Both the position numbers and the translations under genes were made by a program. This document shows positions 26,301 through 38,300 of a stretch of DNA of 64,000 nt, in pieces. This DNA is from Hymenopus coronatus (lineage: Eukaryota; Arthropoda; Insecta; Mantodea; Hymenopodidae), in assembly GCA_030762935.1 (NCBI GenBank), contig CM060880.1, positions 10,202,501 to 10,266,500 on the forward strand, read 5' to 3'. Position 1 is the stretch's first letter. Each line of letters opens with the position of its first letter. The notes beneath the pieces are model-generated. The model searched no databases and was not told the origin of the DNA. It saw only the letters and a program-made list of their open reading frames with translations.

Positions 26301-29300
26301 ATGCCATGTTGTAAATGAACTTCGCTGAATTATATTTGCGTATTAAACCAATAGACTTCTTCCCTAGGAGGTATGAGGCAAACCCAAGCATTCAGAACAC
26401 TGTTTCTTGGTTATGTCCATGTAAATACTTTAATCTCCTCCTTGGGATTATATCTTGGTATGTCTCTGAGACTAAATGAAAAAATTTCCCTTTTGTTTTC
26501 ATTGAATAAAAATATTTGCTTTAAATCACTGTAAACTAGTGGCATCTGTGACATTTTAAGTAAACTGCACAACAATGCATTGTTAGATTGAGGTGATAAT
26601 TTGTTTTTCTGTTGTTTTGCTACAGAAAAATAAAAATTGCAGCAGAGAGCATGATGAGGAGGGCCCAGCAGGGATACACCCTTGAAGATGCTTGGAATAT
26701 GTCATCAGTGGAGTTGGTGAACTGTGCTGAGGTAAAGTAATATTCCAAAAACCATCTCACATGACTTTCTCTCATCTTCTCTAACAGACTATTCTTATAA
26801 AGGTTAATTCTTCCATGTACTTAAAGCTAATCAAAATAAACATTAATAGAAATAGTTTATTACATATTTCCTTGTAGGTACACATGAAGATGAATGTAGA
26901 TCCTTTATTAACATTTTTCTTTTCAATAAGAACTTTAAAATCTTTGTATTTTCTTTATTTTTATCTTTAATTTTATATCATTTTTACTTTCTCTAGCACG
27001 TATGTATAGAATATAGTAGCTAGAGAAGCTATTATATTCCACCCAAAAATTTGATGTCGAGATTTCACATATGTTTGATGCCCCCTGAATTCAGAAAAAA
27101 AGCATTTTTGGAAAAGGCCCAGTCTGTGTGTGTCTCAAAACAAAACTTGGTATTTATGTTTATATGATCCAAGGATGAAATACAAATTTTGTTAAGAAAT
27201 TCCCTCCTCCACAAAATACCCTTTACTTAGAAAAAAATTTTAAATAATTTTTGGTTAAATTACCATAAATTAAAGATATTTACATCACTAATAAAATGTA
27301 ATTATTTAACAATGAGTCAAAATTGTAAACACTTTAAAATTCTCCACTTATATGTTGGTCTTTTTTTAAGCGTCCTCCGTATCTTCGGTTAATTTGTCGA
27401 CTGATACTCCCATGTTGTGTCTGGTTCTACTAAGAGTTGTGCTGCCATCCCTCGTCTTTGTTAATGGGATGATGTCATCTATGGCAGGAATCTCAAAATT
27501 CATGAGATTTCCTTCATGCTTGTGAATAAAGATGTTTTCCCATGTGTTTAGTTCCCAAGGTTGTCTTAAGTGTTTGATAAAGTTTATCTCTGGTTATATT
27601 AAAAGTCTCTGTCCACTATTGTCCATCCATTTTCAAATCAGAATTTTATTTTAACAAGGATTTCAGTAATAAGATTAACGCAAAGTTCAGTTCAGTTCAA
27701 TAATTGATGCAAAGATGAGAAGTGTGGGCTAAAACATAATTATAAGTATTTGTTTTCATCGGTAATGTTTAACTTCATTAATTATAAAATTAAACAATAC
27801 TTTTAAGCTTATAAGCATGTTAATATGTTGTTTTATATTTAGTATAAATATTTTTAAACATTTTGCTTTCAGGCACATGCTCGAGCTTTCTTAGTGGAGA
27901 AATTTATCGAAGGTGTGGAAGCACTGAATGTATCTTCAGCTCTGAAGAAAGTCCTCACTGAACTAAGTGAATTGTACTCAGTCTATTGGCTTTTACTCAA
28001 GTCTGGCGACTTTATTATGGTATGGGAACAAGATTTAGAAGTATTCTATGGTGTAAATGTATAAAGAGTGTGCCTAACTTTATTCTGTGCTTTATTTATA
28101 TTTATCATTTATTCAACCTTTATTTAATTGAGTAATGTAGTGCCTTATTTCTGCATTTACTGAATTTGCATACTTGGCTTTGAAGTTCATAATTTATTCA
28201 GGTCATAGCAAGAAAATGGGAATAGTGGATAAGCAAAATTATATATATATTTTTTTTTTAACATTTGCTCTGTGTATTCATCAAGTGTGCTAAAATGAGT
28301 TAGGGAATTAGGCCCAGTTTCACAGTTTAAGCCTAAGCTTCAAAATGTGCTTAAGTGTATGCTTAAGCTACAGTGAAGATTTACAGTACATAGTTCGAGC
28401 AATAAGGCAAGCTTATCCATGCATTGTTTTAACACATATGCTCAACAAAAGACTTTCCAAAATGTTTAGAATGCAAAACATTTTCATGTAGAAAATGACT
28501 GAGATTTCTATGAGAGTTTTTGGATAAGTAAACGGGCAGCAACAAAAATTAATTATGATGCAAATAAAAGTGTAATCAAATAAATATAAAGCCAGATGGT
28601 AAACAAAACTTAATTTTACAGTTAATACCTTTATCATATACTTTGTCATCACATCTACAGTACATTTGTTACAGAACTTGGCCGCCAGGATACGGCCTGT
28701 GTGACCTTCCCTGCATTTCCCTGTGTGCGCGTCATACATCAGTTCTGTTGTCACATGTGTGTCAGTTCTACTTCTGTTGTAGTCCAGCGGAAACATGACT
28801 AACATTAGGAATGTTTAGAAGTGTTTTGTTTTGCTTGAACTGCTTTCAAAATAAAAAACTGGCGTGTTATTTATGGTCGCTCTTTAACTGCTGTGGTTTT
28901 CAGTGTCCCATTCTAAATTGGGTGTAAAAGACCACTTAATTTTGCTCAGAGGCCTCTATATCAGGCTTGAGGTTCTTTTACGTGCCGTAAATCTACGACA
29001 CGGGACCAACGGCTTTACTTCCCTTCCAAAGGAAGCCATGCTAAGGATTTTTACACCCGAAAAAATCCATCGTCCTCCGCCGGGTTTGAACCCTTGAAAT
29101 ATATGAGGTTAGCGTGGTAACCATTACACCACGGAGGGCAACGCTTTCAAAATACAGTATACATACCACAAAGTGAGTATGTGCTCATTTCGTAGAGATG
29201 AAACTAAATTTCCTGGGTGTGTTTTCCAAGTAGAGAGGCCATTCATTTTCTCGTAAATAAATTCAGGGAGACAGGATCAATTTGTGATAGGAAAAGAAAG

Positions 29301-32300
29301 GTAAATAGGCATGTGTTTATGGAGCAGAAATTAGATGAAATTGGAGAAAGCTTAGAACCATCACCTTGAAAATCTTAGGCATCCTGCACAAGAAACTGAC
29401 ATTTCAAAACCTTCAGCATGGAAAGCAATAAAACTCAAACCATACTAGGTACTGTTGTATAGAAATTTCCATCATCTCCTACAATAAGGTATATTTTGTG
29501 TTTATTCTCATAATTGTTAATATGATTTGAGATTTTATTTGACGTCTGTGCATGTGTGCCTGGCATGTCAGGTGTACAGCATGTGACTGAGAGATGGACC
29601 ACGTGCCTGACGACCAAGTTTTGTAGAATACTTAGTGTAGTTTTGCTTTATAATTCAGTAATAAAGCATTTCATGAGGGGCAATGTTTCTCTAAACATTG
29701 AGGTTATAATATACAAATGAAAGCATGCTAATTGCAGTTGGACATTTTTGTAGCATCTCAAAATTTAGAGCATACAGGGTTGTCAAAACTGTTTCACACA
29801 GTTCTAAAAGTAGCAGCTCATGAGTATACAGTCCAGGTGTTCACAAAAATTTGAGAGTCGGAAAGCACTGGAAATGTGTAGTAGCATCTGCTCAATAATA
29901 GTTATGATTATGAATAACTGCAGCCTCTCACAACAATAAAGACAGTATCGATGACAATGATGGTGATGATGATACTGAAGCATCAATTGTATTATAAAAA
30001 AATCTGATGTGTTCTATTCATACCCCCCCAGGGGCCTACTACGGTAGGTACGGGTTAGGCGCACCCGGGGTCCCGAGCCACCTTGACTCCCTCTGTGGGC
30101 AACCTCAGAGTGGTGAGGGAGTTAGTAGGTGAAAATGCCCACCCACGTGTAGGCCGTGCGTGGAGACCCGTGTCGGTGAAGAGGAATATCCTGGTTGGTT
30201 GAGGGTTGCGTACCTGAGCCTGGGCTTCTGTCTTTCAGTAACTGGGGAGGGTGCGCAGCCTAATACACCGCTTTGGTTTCTGATTTGCCTAAACGGGAGG
30301 CTAGGGACTAACCCACCCCTAGTCAATCGGCCAGGACTAGGTATTACACCGAACTCCAGGGTGAGTGGGACGGCGAGCCCGCTATATCCCCTGTGTAGCC
30401 CTGTCACCCCAGTGGGGTGACCCCTCGTTGGGCTCCGTGGTGGGTGGGGAGCACTGGGGGATGAATTTATACCATTTTTTCTATGGCACCAAAACAAAAA
30501 CCCCTTAATAAAGACGTTGGAAAGGAAGTAGTCGAGTCATGTGGTCCTCGCTACTTGGTCATTCATAGGACAGAGGAAGGTAAGAAGTTCCTTACGGTGA
30601 GCCCTTTTACTATCCAAAAGGGTCTCGATGCCATTGCTGGTCCTGTTAAATCCTGCGTTCGAGCTCGCAATGGTACACTTCTTGTCGAAGCCAACTCCGC
30701 CTCGCAAGCTGCAAGAATACTTAAAGCCACCATGTTAGCCAGCTATCCAGTGAAGGTCGAGGTGCACAAGTCGCTGAACTCCTCCCGCGGTGTAATAACA
30801 ACCCGCGCGTTGGACGGTTTGTCCATTGAGGAGATCAAAGAAAATCTTGCGACTCAGGGTGTCTCAGCTGTTTATCGGGTACAACGTAAAATCAACGGTG
30901 AATTCCTGCCTACTCGTACCCTGTTTCTTACTTTTGATCGGGTTGATCTGCCTCAAAAGATTAGAGCAGGGTATGAAGCCATCGAAGTTAGGCCTTATAT
31001 ACCCAATCCGCTGAGGTGCTTTAAATGCCAACGTTTTGGTCACACTAGTGAGTTGTGTACCGGCAAGTCCACCTGCGTCCACTGCGGTGACATCTCCCAC
31101 GATGGGGCCTGTGCTTCAGCTCCATCGTGTGTGAACTGTAACGGGGAACACCCATCTAGTTCCCGAGACTGCCCCCGTTTTGCAGAGGAACGAGCGATCC
31201 AGGAGATACGGGTGAAAGAGAAGGTGTCCTTCTTGGAAGCCCGGAAGCTCCTGCGACTCCGCCAACCCTCTGCCCCGAGGTCCGGTACCTATAGCTCAGT
31301 TGCAGCTAAACCGGTACCGCGTCGGGAAATCGCAACACAGACCGGCGATATGAACGGGGCTACAATTGCGGAAAAGGTTATTTTAGCCCAAGCGCTGCCA
31401 AAGCCTTCGGCACCTACACCCAAGTTGGTATCAACATCTGCCAAATCCGCCAGCTTACAGAATAGTCCTGCACACTTGTCACCTAAAGCCTCGACCTCCG
31501 GAACTAAAGCTATTAAATTCACGACGTCTTCTGCCCCAGAAAAACAGTTTAAGACCAAGTATGTACGACAAGACTTTTTGAAAGAGAATGTGCAATCTAT
31601 TACCAAGTCATCTAAAGGTAAGAAAAGTTCACGCAACTCCACACGTGTATCCTCCTCTGAAGGGTCATCTGGGGAGGAGGGCGTGAATCGGCGACGGCCG
31701 TCTTCGCCGATCAGCACATCCAATCGGTTCGAACTACTTGGACCGAAAACTGCTCTTGAAAAAGGGACCTCCCTTGTGGAGGAGATGGACCAGGAGGATT
31801 CTGCCGCCACTGCCAGAGGGACAGTGCGGAAACGGCAGGATCGTGCTCCTGAAAATAGTACTAGCCCAACGCCTAAGAAGAACAAATTGAACCGACCAGC
31901 TAATCCCAATCTGCAGAAGCGTCTTTCGATTTGAAACTTATCCCATAATATACTCAATGGCTATCCTCCATTGGAACATACGCGGAATTCGACCACATCG
32001 ACCAGAGCTTGACTTGTTGCTGCGCCAGCATGAACCCTTGGCTGTATGTTTACAAGAGACGAAGCTCCGTCCACAGGACACCGTTACCATCAGGCAGTAC
32101 TCCTCCGTACGATGTGATTTATCCCCGGAGGACGGTGTCCCGGCACATGGGGGCACTATGATGCTTATTCGAGATGATATTTTTGCCAACTCCGTACCCA
32201 TACAATCTGCAATCCAGTCCGTTGCTGTCAGCATTAAGCTACCCTCCGCTTCATTCACCATTTGCAGTATCTATTTGCCTCCATCTGCGGACCTCACGCA

Positions 32301-35300
32301 CAGCGACTTAGAACACCTCATTTCGCAGTTGCCACCACCCTTTTTATTGGTAGGCGACGTGAATACCCATCACCCTCTTTGGGGCTCTCCTCGGGCTTGT
32401 GCGAGAGGTACGCTACTTAAAGACTTCTTGGATAGTCAGAATCTTGCTCTCTTGAACACCGGAGAGCCCACCTTTCTATCTGACGCATTTCATAGTTTTT
32501 CACACATTGACATTGCAATTTGTTCCCCTCAGCTGGCAATCACCTTATGCTGGAATATCATCTCGGATTTGCATTCTAGTGACCACTTTCCTTGTCGTAT
32601 TAGTGTCTTGACACCCGTTGTATGTTCCACCCGTTTACCTAGTTGGCGCCTAGACCACGCCAGCTGGGAACTGTACTCCCACTTGGCTGAATTTAGCTAC
32701 GAAGAGCACGACTCTGTGAACCACTTGGTCGAACATCTTACAGGGACCATTCTTTCTGCTGCTGAGCAATCCATTCCGCGTTCGACTGGCTACAGCCGTC
32801 GATTTCCGGTACCTTGGTGGACCGCTGACTGTCGGGATGCTATTCGCGCTCGCAGACGAGCTCTACGGGTTTTCCAGCGTTTTCCTACACTGGATAACCT
32901 GATACACTATAAACGGATGCGTGCACATTCTAGGCGGGTTATTAAGGATAGCAAAAAGATGTCATGGAATAAATTCGTGGGTTCCTTTAATCGACATACA
33001 CCTTCCTCTGTCGTATGGGATAAGTTAAGACGTGTGGCTGGGAAACCGAACCATATGCCCATCGCCGGTCTCAAAACACCTACCGGAGCTGTTGTTGATA
33101 CATTTGACGTGGCGAATACTTTAGGCAGTGCTTTCGCTGAGGTGTCTAGCTCAGGCAACTATTCCCCTGAGTTTCTTACAGTTAAGAACCAGGTGGAATC
33201 TCAAGAATTCTTGTTTCTTTCTGGCAACCTTGAGGATTATAATCGCCTTTTCACCCTGGCAGAGCTAGACAATGCACTCTCCTCTTCACGACACTCAGCA
33301 CCAGGTCCAGATGGTATCCACGTCCAAATGTTGCAACATCTCTCTCCTGATGGCAAAGATTTCCTACTCAAGGTCTATAATCGTGTCTGGGTTGATGGCA
33401 TTTTTCCAGACAAGTGGCGGGAGGCCACCATCATACCCATTCTTAAACCTGGAAAGGACCGCCATCTTCCTTCCAGTTACCGTCCTATTTCCCTCACCAG
33501 TTGCGTGTGCAAGGTGATGGAACGCATGATCAATGGACGGTTGGTGTGGTGGCTGGAATCCCACAATCTTCTGACGAACATCCAGTGTGGCTTTCGACGA
33601 CGACGTTCAACTGCTGACCACCTTGTCTCTCTGTCAACTCAGATTATGGACGGGTTTCTTAAGAACAGCCCCACAGTTGGGATATTTTTTGACCTCGAGA
33701 AGGCCTACGACACGTGTTGGCGGGCGGGAATATTGCGTTCTCTGCACAACTGGAACATACGTGGACGCCTACCGTTGGTCATTCAGGAGTTTATGCGGGA
33801 CCGCGTTTTTCGAGTGAGGGTGGGTTCGGTTTTTTCTAAACATTTTATTCAAGAGAACGGAGTGCCGCAGGGCTCGGTACTCAGCGTGACTCTATTTGCT
33901 ATTGCGATAAATTCCATATCACTATGTGTGCCTCAAGGTGTCTCTTCCTGTTTATTCGTGGACGACTTTGCCATCTTCTGTACTTCTCAGCGTACACCGT
34001 TTTTGGAACGCCGTCTCCAGCGGTGTTTGGACAATCTCTATGCATGGAGCTCGAAACACGGTTTTCGTTTCTCCGCTGAGAAGACAGTCTGCGTTAACTT
34101 CTGGCGCCGTAAGTGGCAAATGCCGCCGTCTCTTCGACTCGGGCCAGATTTACTTCCTTTCGCAGACGAGGCGAGATTCCTTGGTTTGATCTTCGATCGG
34201 AAACTTTGTTGGGCACCACAAATAGCACAGCTTAGAGCACGATGTGACCGTTCTCTAAATCTTTTACGGATACTAAGTGGCAAGTCTTGGGGTGCGGATC
34301 GGACGGCATTGCTCCGTCTTTATCGTGCTGTGATTCGTTCGAAGTTGGACTATGGCAGCATTGTGTATTCTTCAGCTCGACCTTCAGTGCTCAGAAGGTT
34401 AGACACAGTCCATAACCAGGGCATCCGTGTGGCCGTTGGAGCTTTTCCGACGAGCCCAGTTGTTAGCCTCTACGCCGAATCGGGAGAACCTCCTCTGCGT
34501 TGTCGGCGTGATGTCCTGCTTGCTAATTATGGCTGTGGGCTGAAGTGTATGCCTGGGCATCCAACTTATCACGCTTTTTTCTCCCCTGAGCTGCACGAGC
34601 GATACTGCCTCCGCTCTCTGAGCCCCAGGCCAGCAGGTTTTCGTTTCCGTGAGCTTCTACGCCAGCACCATGTTGACATTCCTCGGCTGTTATCCAAGGG
34701 AGAGAGTATACACCCCCCTTGGTTACGCGCTACCTCCCATGTAGATCTCGGGATGACGCTCTACGGGAAATCTGTTACGCCTCTTGATAGTATTCGTCGT
34801 TGTTTTTCAGAATTTTTATCCAAATACAGTGGCCGTATTTGTATTTACACCGATGGTAGTAAGAGCCCCGACGGTGTTGGATGTGCCTTTGTAACTGGCA
34901 CCGCAACTTCTACTTACGGCTTGCCTAGTTGCACATCTATATATTCTGCCGAGCTATATGCTATTTATCAAGCCCTTCTGTATATTCGACGTCGAAAATT
35001 AGGTGACTTCCTTATTCTTAGTGATTCCCTTAGTGCCCTTCAGAGCATTCGTGAGCTGTACAATTACCATCCTTTGGTGCAGCGCATCCAGGACGTTCTC
35101 CACATTTTGCACGCTTCTGGTTTTAATGTGGAGTGCGCATGGATTCCTGGACACGTTGGCTTGCCAGGGAATGACACGGCAGATTTGGCAGCGAAATCGG
35201 CAGTCACAGCGCCCAGTGTTACGATTACCCATTCAACAGCAGAAGATTTTAGAGTGGCTGTACGGAGAGCCGTTTTTTCGACTTGGCATGCGCAGTGGTC

Positions 35301-38300
35301 AGCTCTCCGTGGTAATAAGCTGCGAGAGGTGAAGGACCTCCCTATCAACTGGGTAACCTCCTCTCGTTTATTCCGCCGGGAGGAGGTAGTACTAGCTCGG
35401 CTAAGAATTGGCCACTGTATTTTTACGCACAGTTACCTTTTTAAACGTGAACCTGCTCCTGTCTGTGCGCTCTGTGGGGAGGCACAGACAGTTCGTCATG
35501 TGTTGCTGGAGTGTGGTCACCTGGCACACATTCGGTCATCTATGGGCATGCCGGCCTCTCTTGCTGAGGTCCTGGCAGATGACCCAAGAGCAGTGGACAG
35601 GGTTTTTAAATTTTTAGCAAAACTTTCTTTTACCTTGACGTTTTAGTGTGATAGCAGTTTTTTTTTAAACTCTTTTAATTTTAATGTGTTGATTTTAGAT
35701 GGTGTTTTATATCCAGCTCTGTTTAGAGGGCTGGGCCGTTCTGTTACTTCCGTTTCAACTGTGTTAGCTCTTTTACTTGTGTTTTTTTTTTCTTTTTTTT
35801 TTTTTTTTTTTGGTATTTTTCTTACTGCCTATTGCCAAGTTTTAATCGTAAGGGCGCTTATGACCTCGGCAGTTGAGCGCCCTTAAACACCATTATCATC
35901 ATCTGTTCTATTCATACAACTTTCTCTACATCTCTGCAACAAATTATTAACAAGTTTACGCTTCTATTTACTTCATGTTAATGGAGAAAAAATTAGCAGA
36001 AATAATCTTGTTACTTGCTTCCTTGTAAGTAGAAGCGAAATAAAGGCAGTACCATAGGTTAAAGTGGTAGTCGAAAGCTGGTTGCTATATGACTGAAGTT
36101 CCTTTGGTTGTATGGACAGGAGTTGACAAATTCCTGTATGAGAAAAGTATGTTTTTCAAAGCTGAAACCAAAAACAAGGAATATCTCAAAAATGATCAAC
36201 TCCACGAGAAAAAACGGTGTATAACATAGATTGTGATTTAATGTGCTCTACATTTTTTGTAAGGTAAGTTTTTGTCCATCTCTTACAATTTAACAGTTAT
36301 GTAAAATTCCATAGAATTCCTGCAGAATGAAGTAGTCTTCAGAGGCTAATCCCAGAAAATTCAAGATATAGATTTTATTAGGCATGTAAATAGGAGATTT
36401 TAAACAAAACCGTTGGAACCATTTTTGAGAAAATCAAAATTTTCGAAAAAAGTTTCATGTAAAGGGTAGTTGGGGTGGCAAATTTTCTTGAAAATCTTTG
36501 TGTCTCATTCTTGAAAGATACCACACTTTAAAAAAAAAAAAAAGCATGCACCCATGCACACACACACGCAGAAAAAGCTTTTTAACAATAATTTGTTGCA
36601 GAGATGTAGAGAAAGTCATGTGAATGGAACAATCAGATTTTTCCAATATAAATCTGATTACAATCCTTGCATTCCATTTTGAATATGCCCAATTTTTTTC
36701 TTTGCTGGGATGATGTCCTTGATATTTGAGCGTAATTCATATTTTATGCTTTGACGGTTTATTGGTGCTAGCTGAATGTTGTATTGTTTGAACATTTTTT
36801 GAAATTTGTCACATGCCTATGGGTGGTATGTGAATTTCTTGAAGCTCATCTTTTGTTCTATTGTTTCTTTTAGGAATTTCTTCTTTTCTGGCTAGTTTTA
36901 TTTTTTTATCTACTAGGGATCTTAGGAAACCATGTTTATAAGTAAGTGTTGTTTACTGTAATTAATTGACTCATCAAATAAAAACTACTGCATATATGTT
37001 ACTTTTAAGAGTATTCAAAGAAAAATATCCTATAAGTCCACATGGTGTCAAAAGATTGATTGATTGATTTTGTCGTACTGAACAAGTACATGCTATAGGA
37101 CATGTCAGATATACATACTTATAAATTTACAAAATTAGAAAATAAGTAGTAGAAGTTACAAGTAGTTATTATATTGAAATTAATTAGAATTGATTTTGTA
37201 ACCTACATCACTTCCTTTTGTTTTTGGAAAATGTGTTTCAGAAGCCTTGTGTTTCCATTGTCAATTCCATTAGTTGATTGCCGGCATGCTTGCTGCGGTG
37301 GTTCTCATTGTCCCTAGTGGTGGTTTGATGAACCTCTGCATCAGTAGGTCACCTGGCAGGATTTCGAAGTTGAAAATGCTGTTCTTGTTTTTCCAAATAT
37401 ATATGTTCTCCCAAACTTTTAATTCTGTCTTGCTTGTGGTATTTTTAAGTATTTTCGGACTTCTATTTATGGTGTGTGCTTTTTCCAAAAATGCCAAGCT
37501 ACTGCGGATTTGTCTTGTTTAAGTTTAATATTGCTGTGGTGTTCTTTTGCTCTTGTTATTATGTTCCTTTTTGTTTGGCCAATGTAGATTTTTTCACAGT
37601 CATTGCAGCTGAAATGATATATTCCTGGTCTTGTGGGATATCATCTTTTAATTTAGAATTTAATATGTTTTTTATAGTGTACTGACTTTTTTTATTCTCG
37701 TCCTTTTTTGGCCCTGTTAACTTTCTTGTATACCATTTCTGCCCAGAATCTATGTTCTGAGCTATGTCCAAAATTTTTGCCAGTTCACAGTTGTATTCTT
37801 TTTTGCCCATTGGTACATTTACCAATCTGTATGCAAGGCTGTTGAATAGTGCATGCTGATGGGGAATGGGATTGTAACTCTTTTGTTTTATATAATTATT
37901 GATGTGGATAGGTTTTCTGTAAATGCCAAATGTTAGGTGCTTTTCACTTTTGATGATTTTAAGGTCAAGGAAGAAACATAAAAACAAGAGCAAACTAAGA
38001 TGTCAGAAATATTAAACTTCAACAGGAAGACAAATCCACGGTAGCTTGGCATTTTTGTAAAAAGCAACACACTATAAAGAAAAGTCCGAAAATACTCAGA
38101 AATATCATAAGGAAGAGAGAATTAAAACTTTGGGAAAACATATATATTTGTAAAAATAAGAATTGCATTTTCAACTTCAAAATCCCGCCAGGCAACCTAC
38201 TAATGCAGAGGTTCATCAAACCACCACAGCAAGCAATGCTGGCAGTCGACTAAAGGAATTGCAATAGAAGCACATGGCTTCTGAAACATGTTCCTATTTG

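Larger units (their letters stand above)
30024..35903 (+). mobile_element. Full-length I/Jockey-group non-LTR retrotransposon with target duplication
   Basis: The 5.88-kb element has a GC-rich 5' UTR (30024-30482), ORF1 (30483-31934), ORF2 (31957-35646), a 3' UTR, and a short repeated tail attatcatcatc (35892-35903). A 14-bp duplication, tgttctattcatac, flanks it at 30010-30023 and 35904-35917. Both ORFs are uninterrupted. It sits inside the head of a family X copy, within an ACOX intron, in the sense orientation. The RNase H domain and CCHC ORF1 place it with RNase H-bearing I/Jockey-type LINEs; the exact clade is not resolved. Its base composition is visibly richer in G+C than the surroundings. 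Confidence 0.95.

Noticed and set aside
30105..30497. 130-codon minus-strand ORF at the LINE 5' end
   Set aside because: It is antisense to the GC-rich LINE 5' UTR, where stops are rare by composition; no motif.
31289..31957. 222-codon minus-strand ORF
   Set aside because: It is a shadow of LINE ORF1 on the opposite strand.
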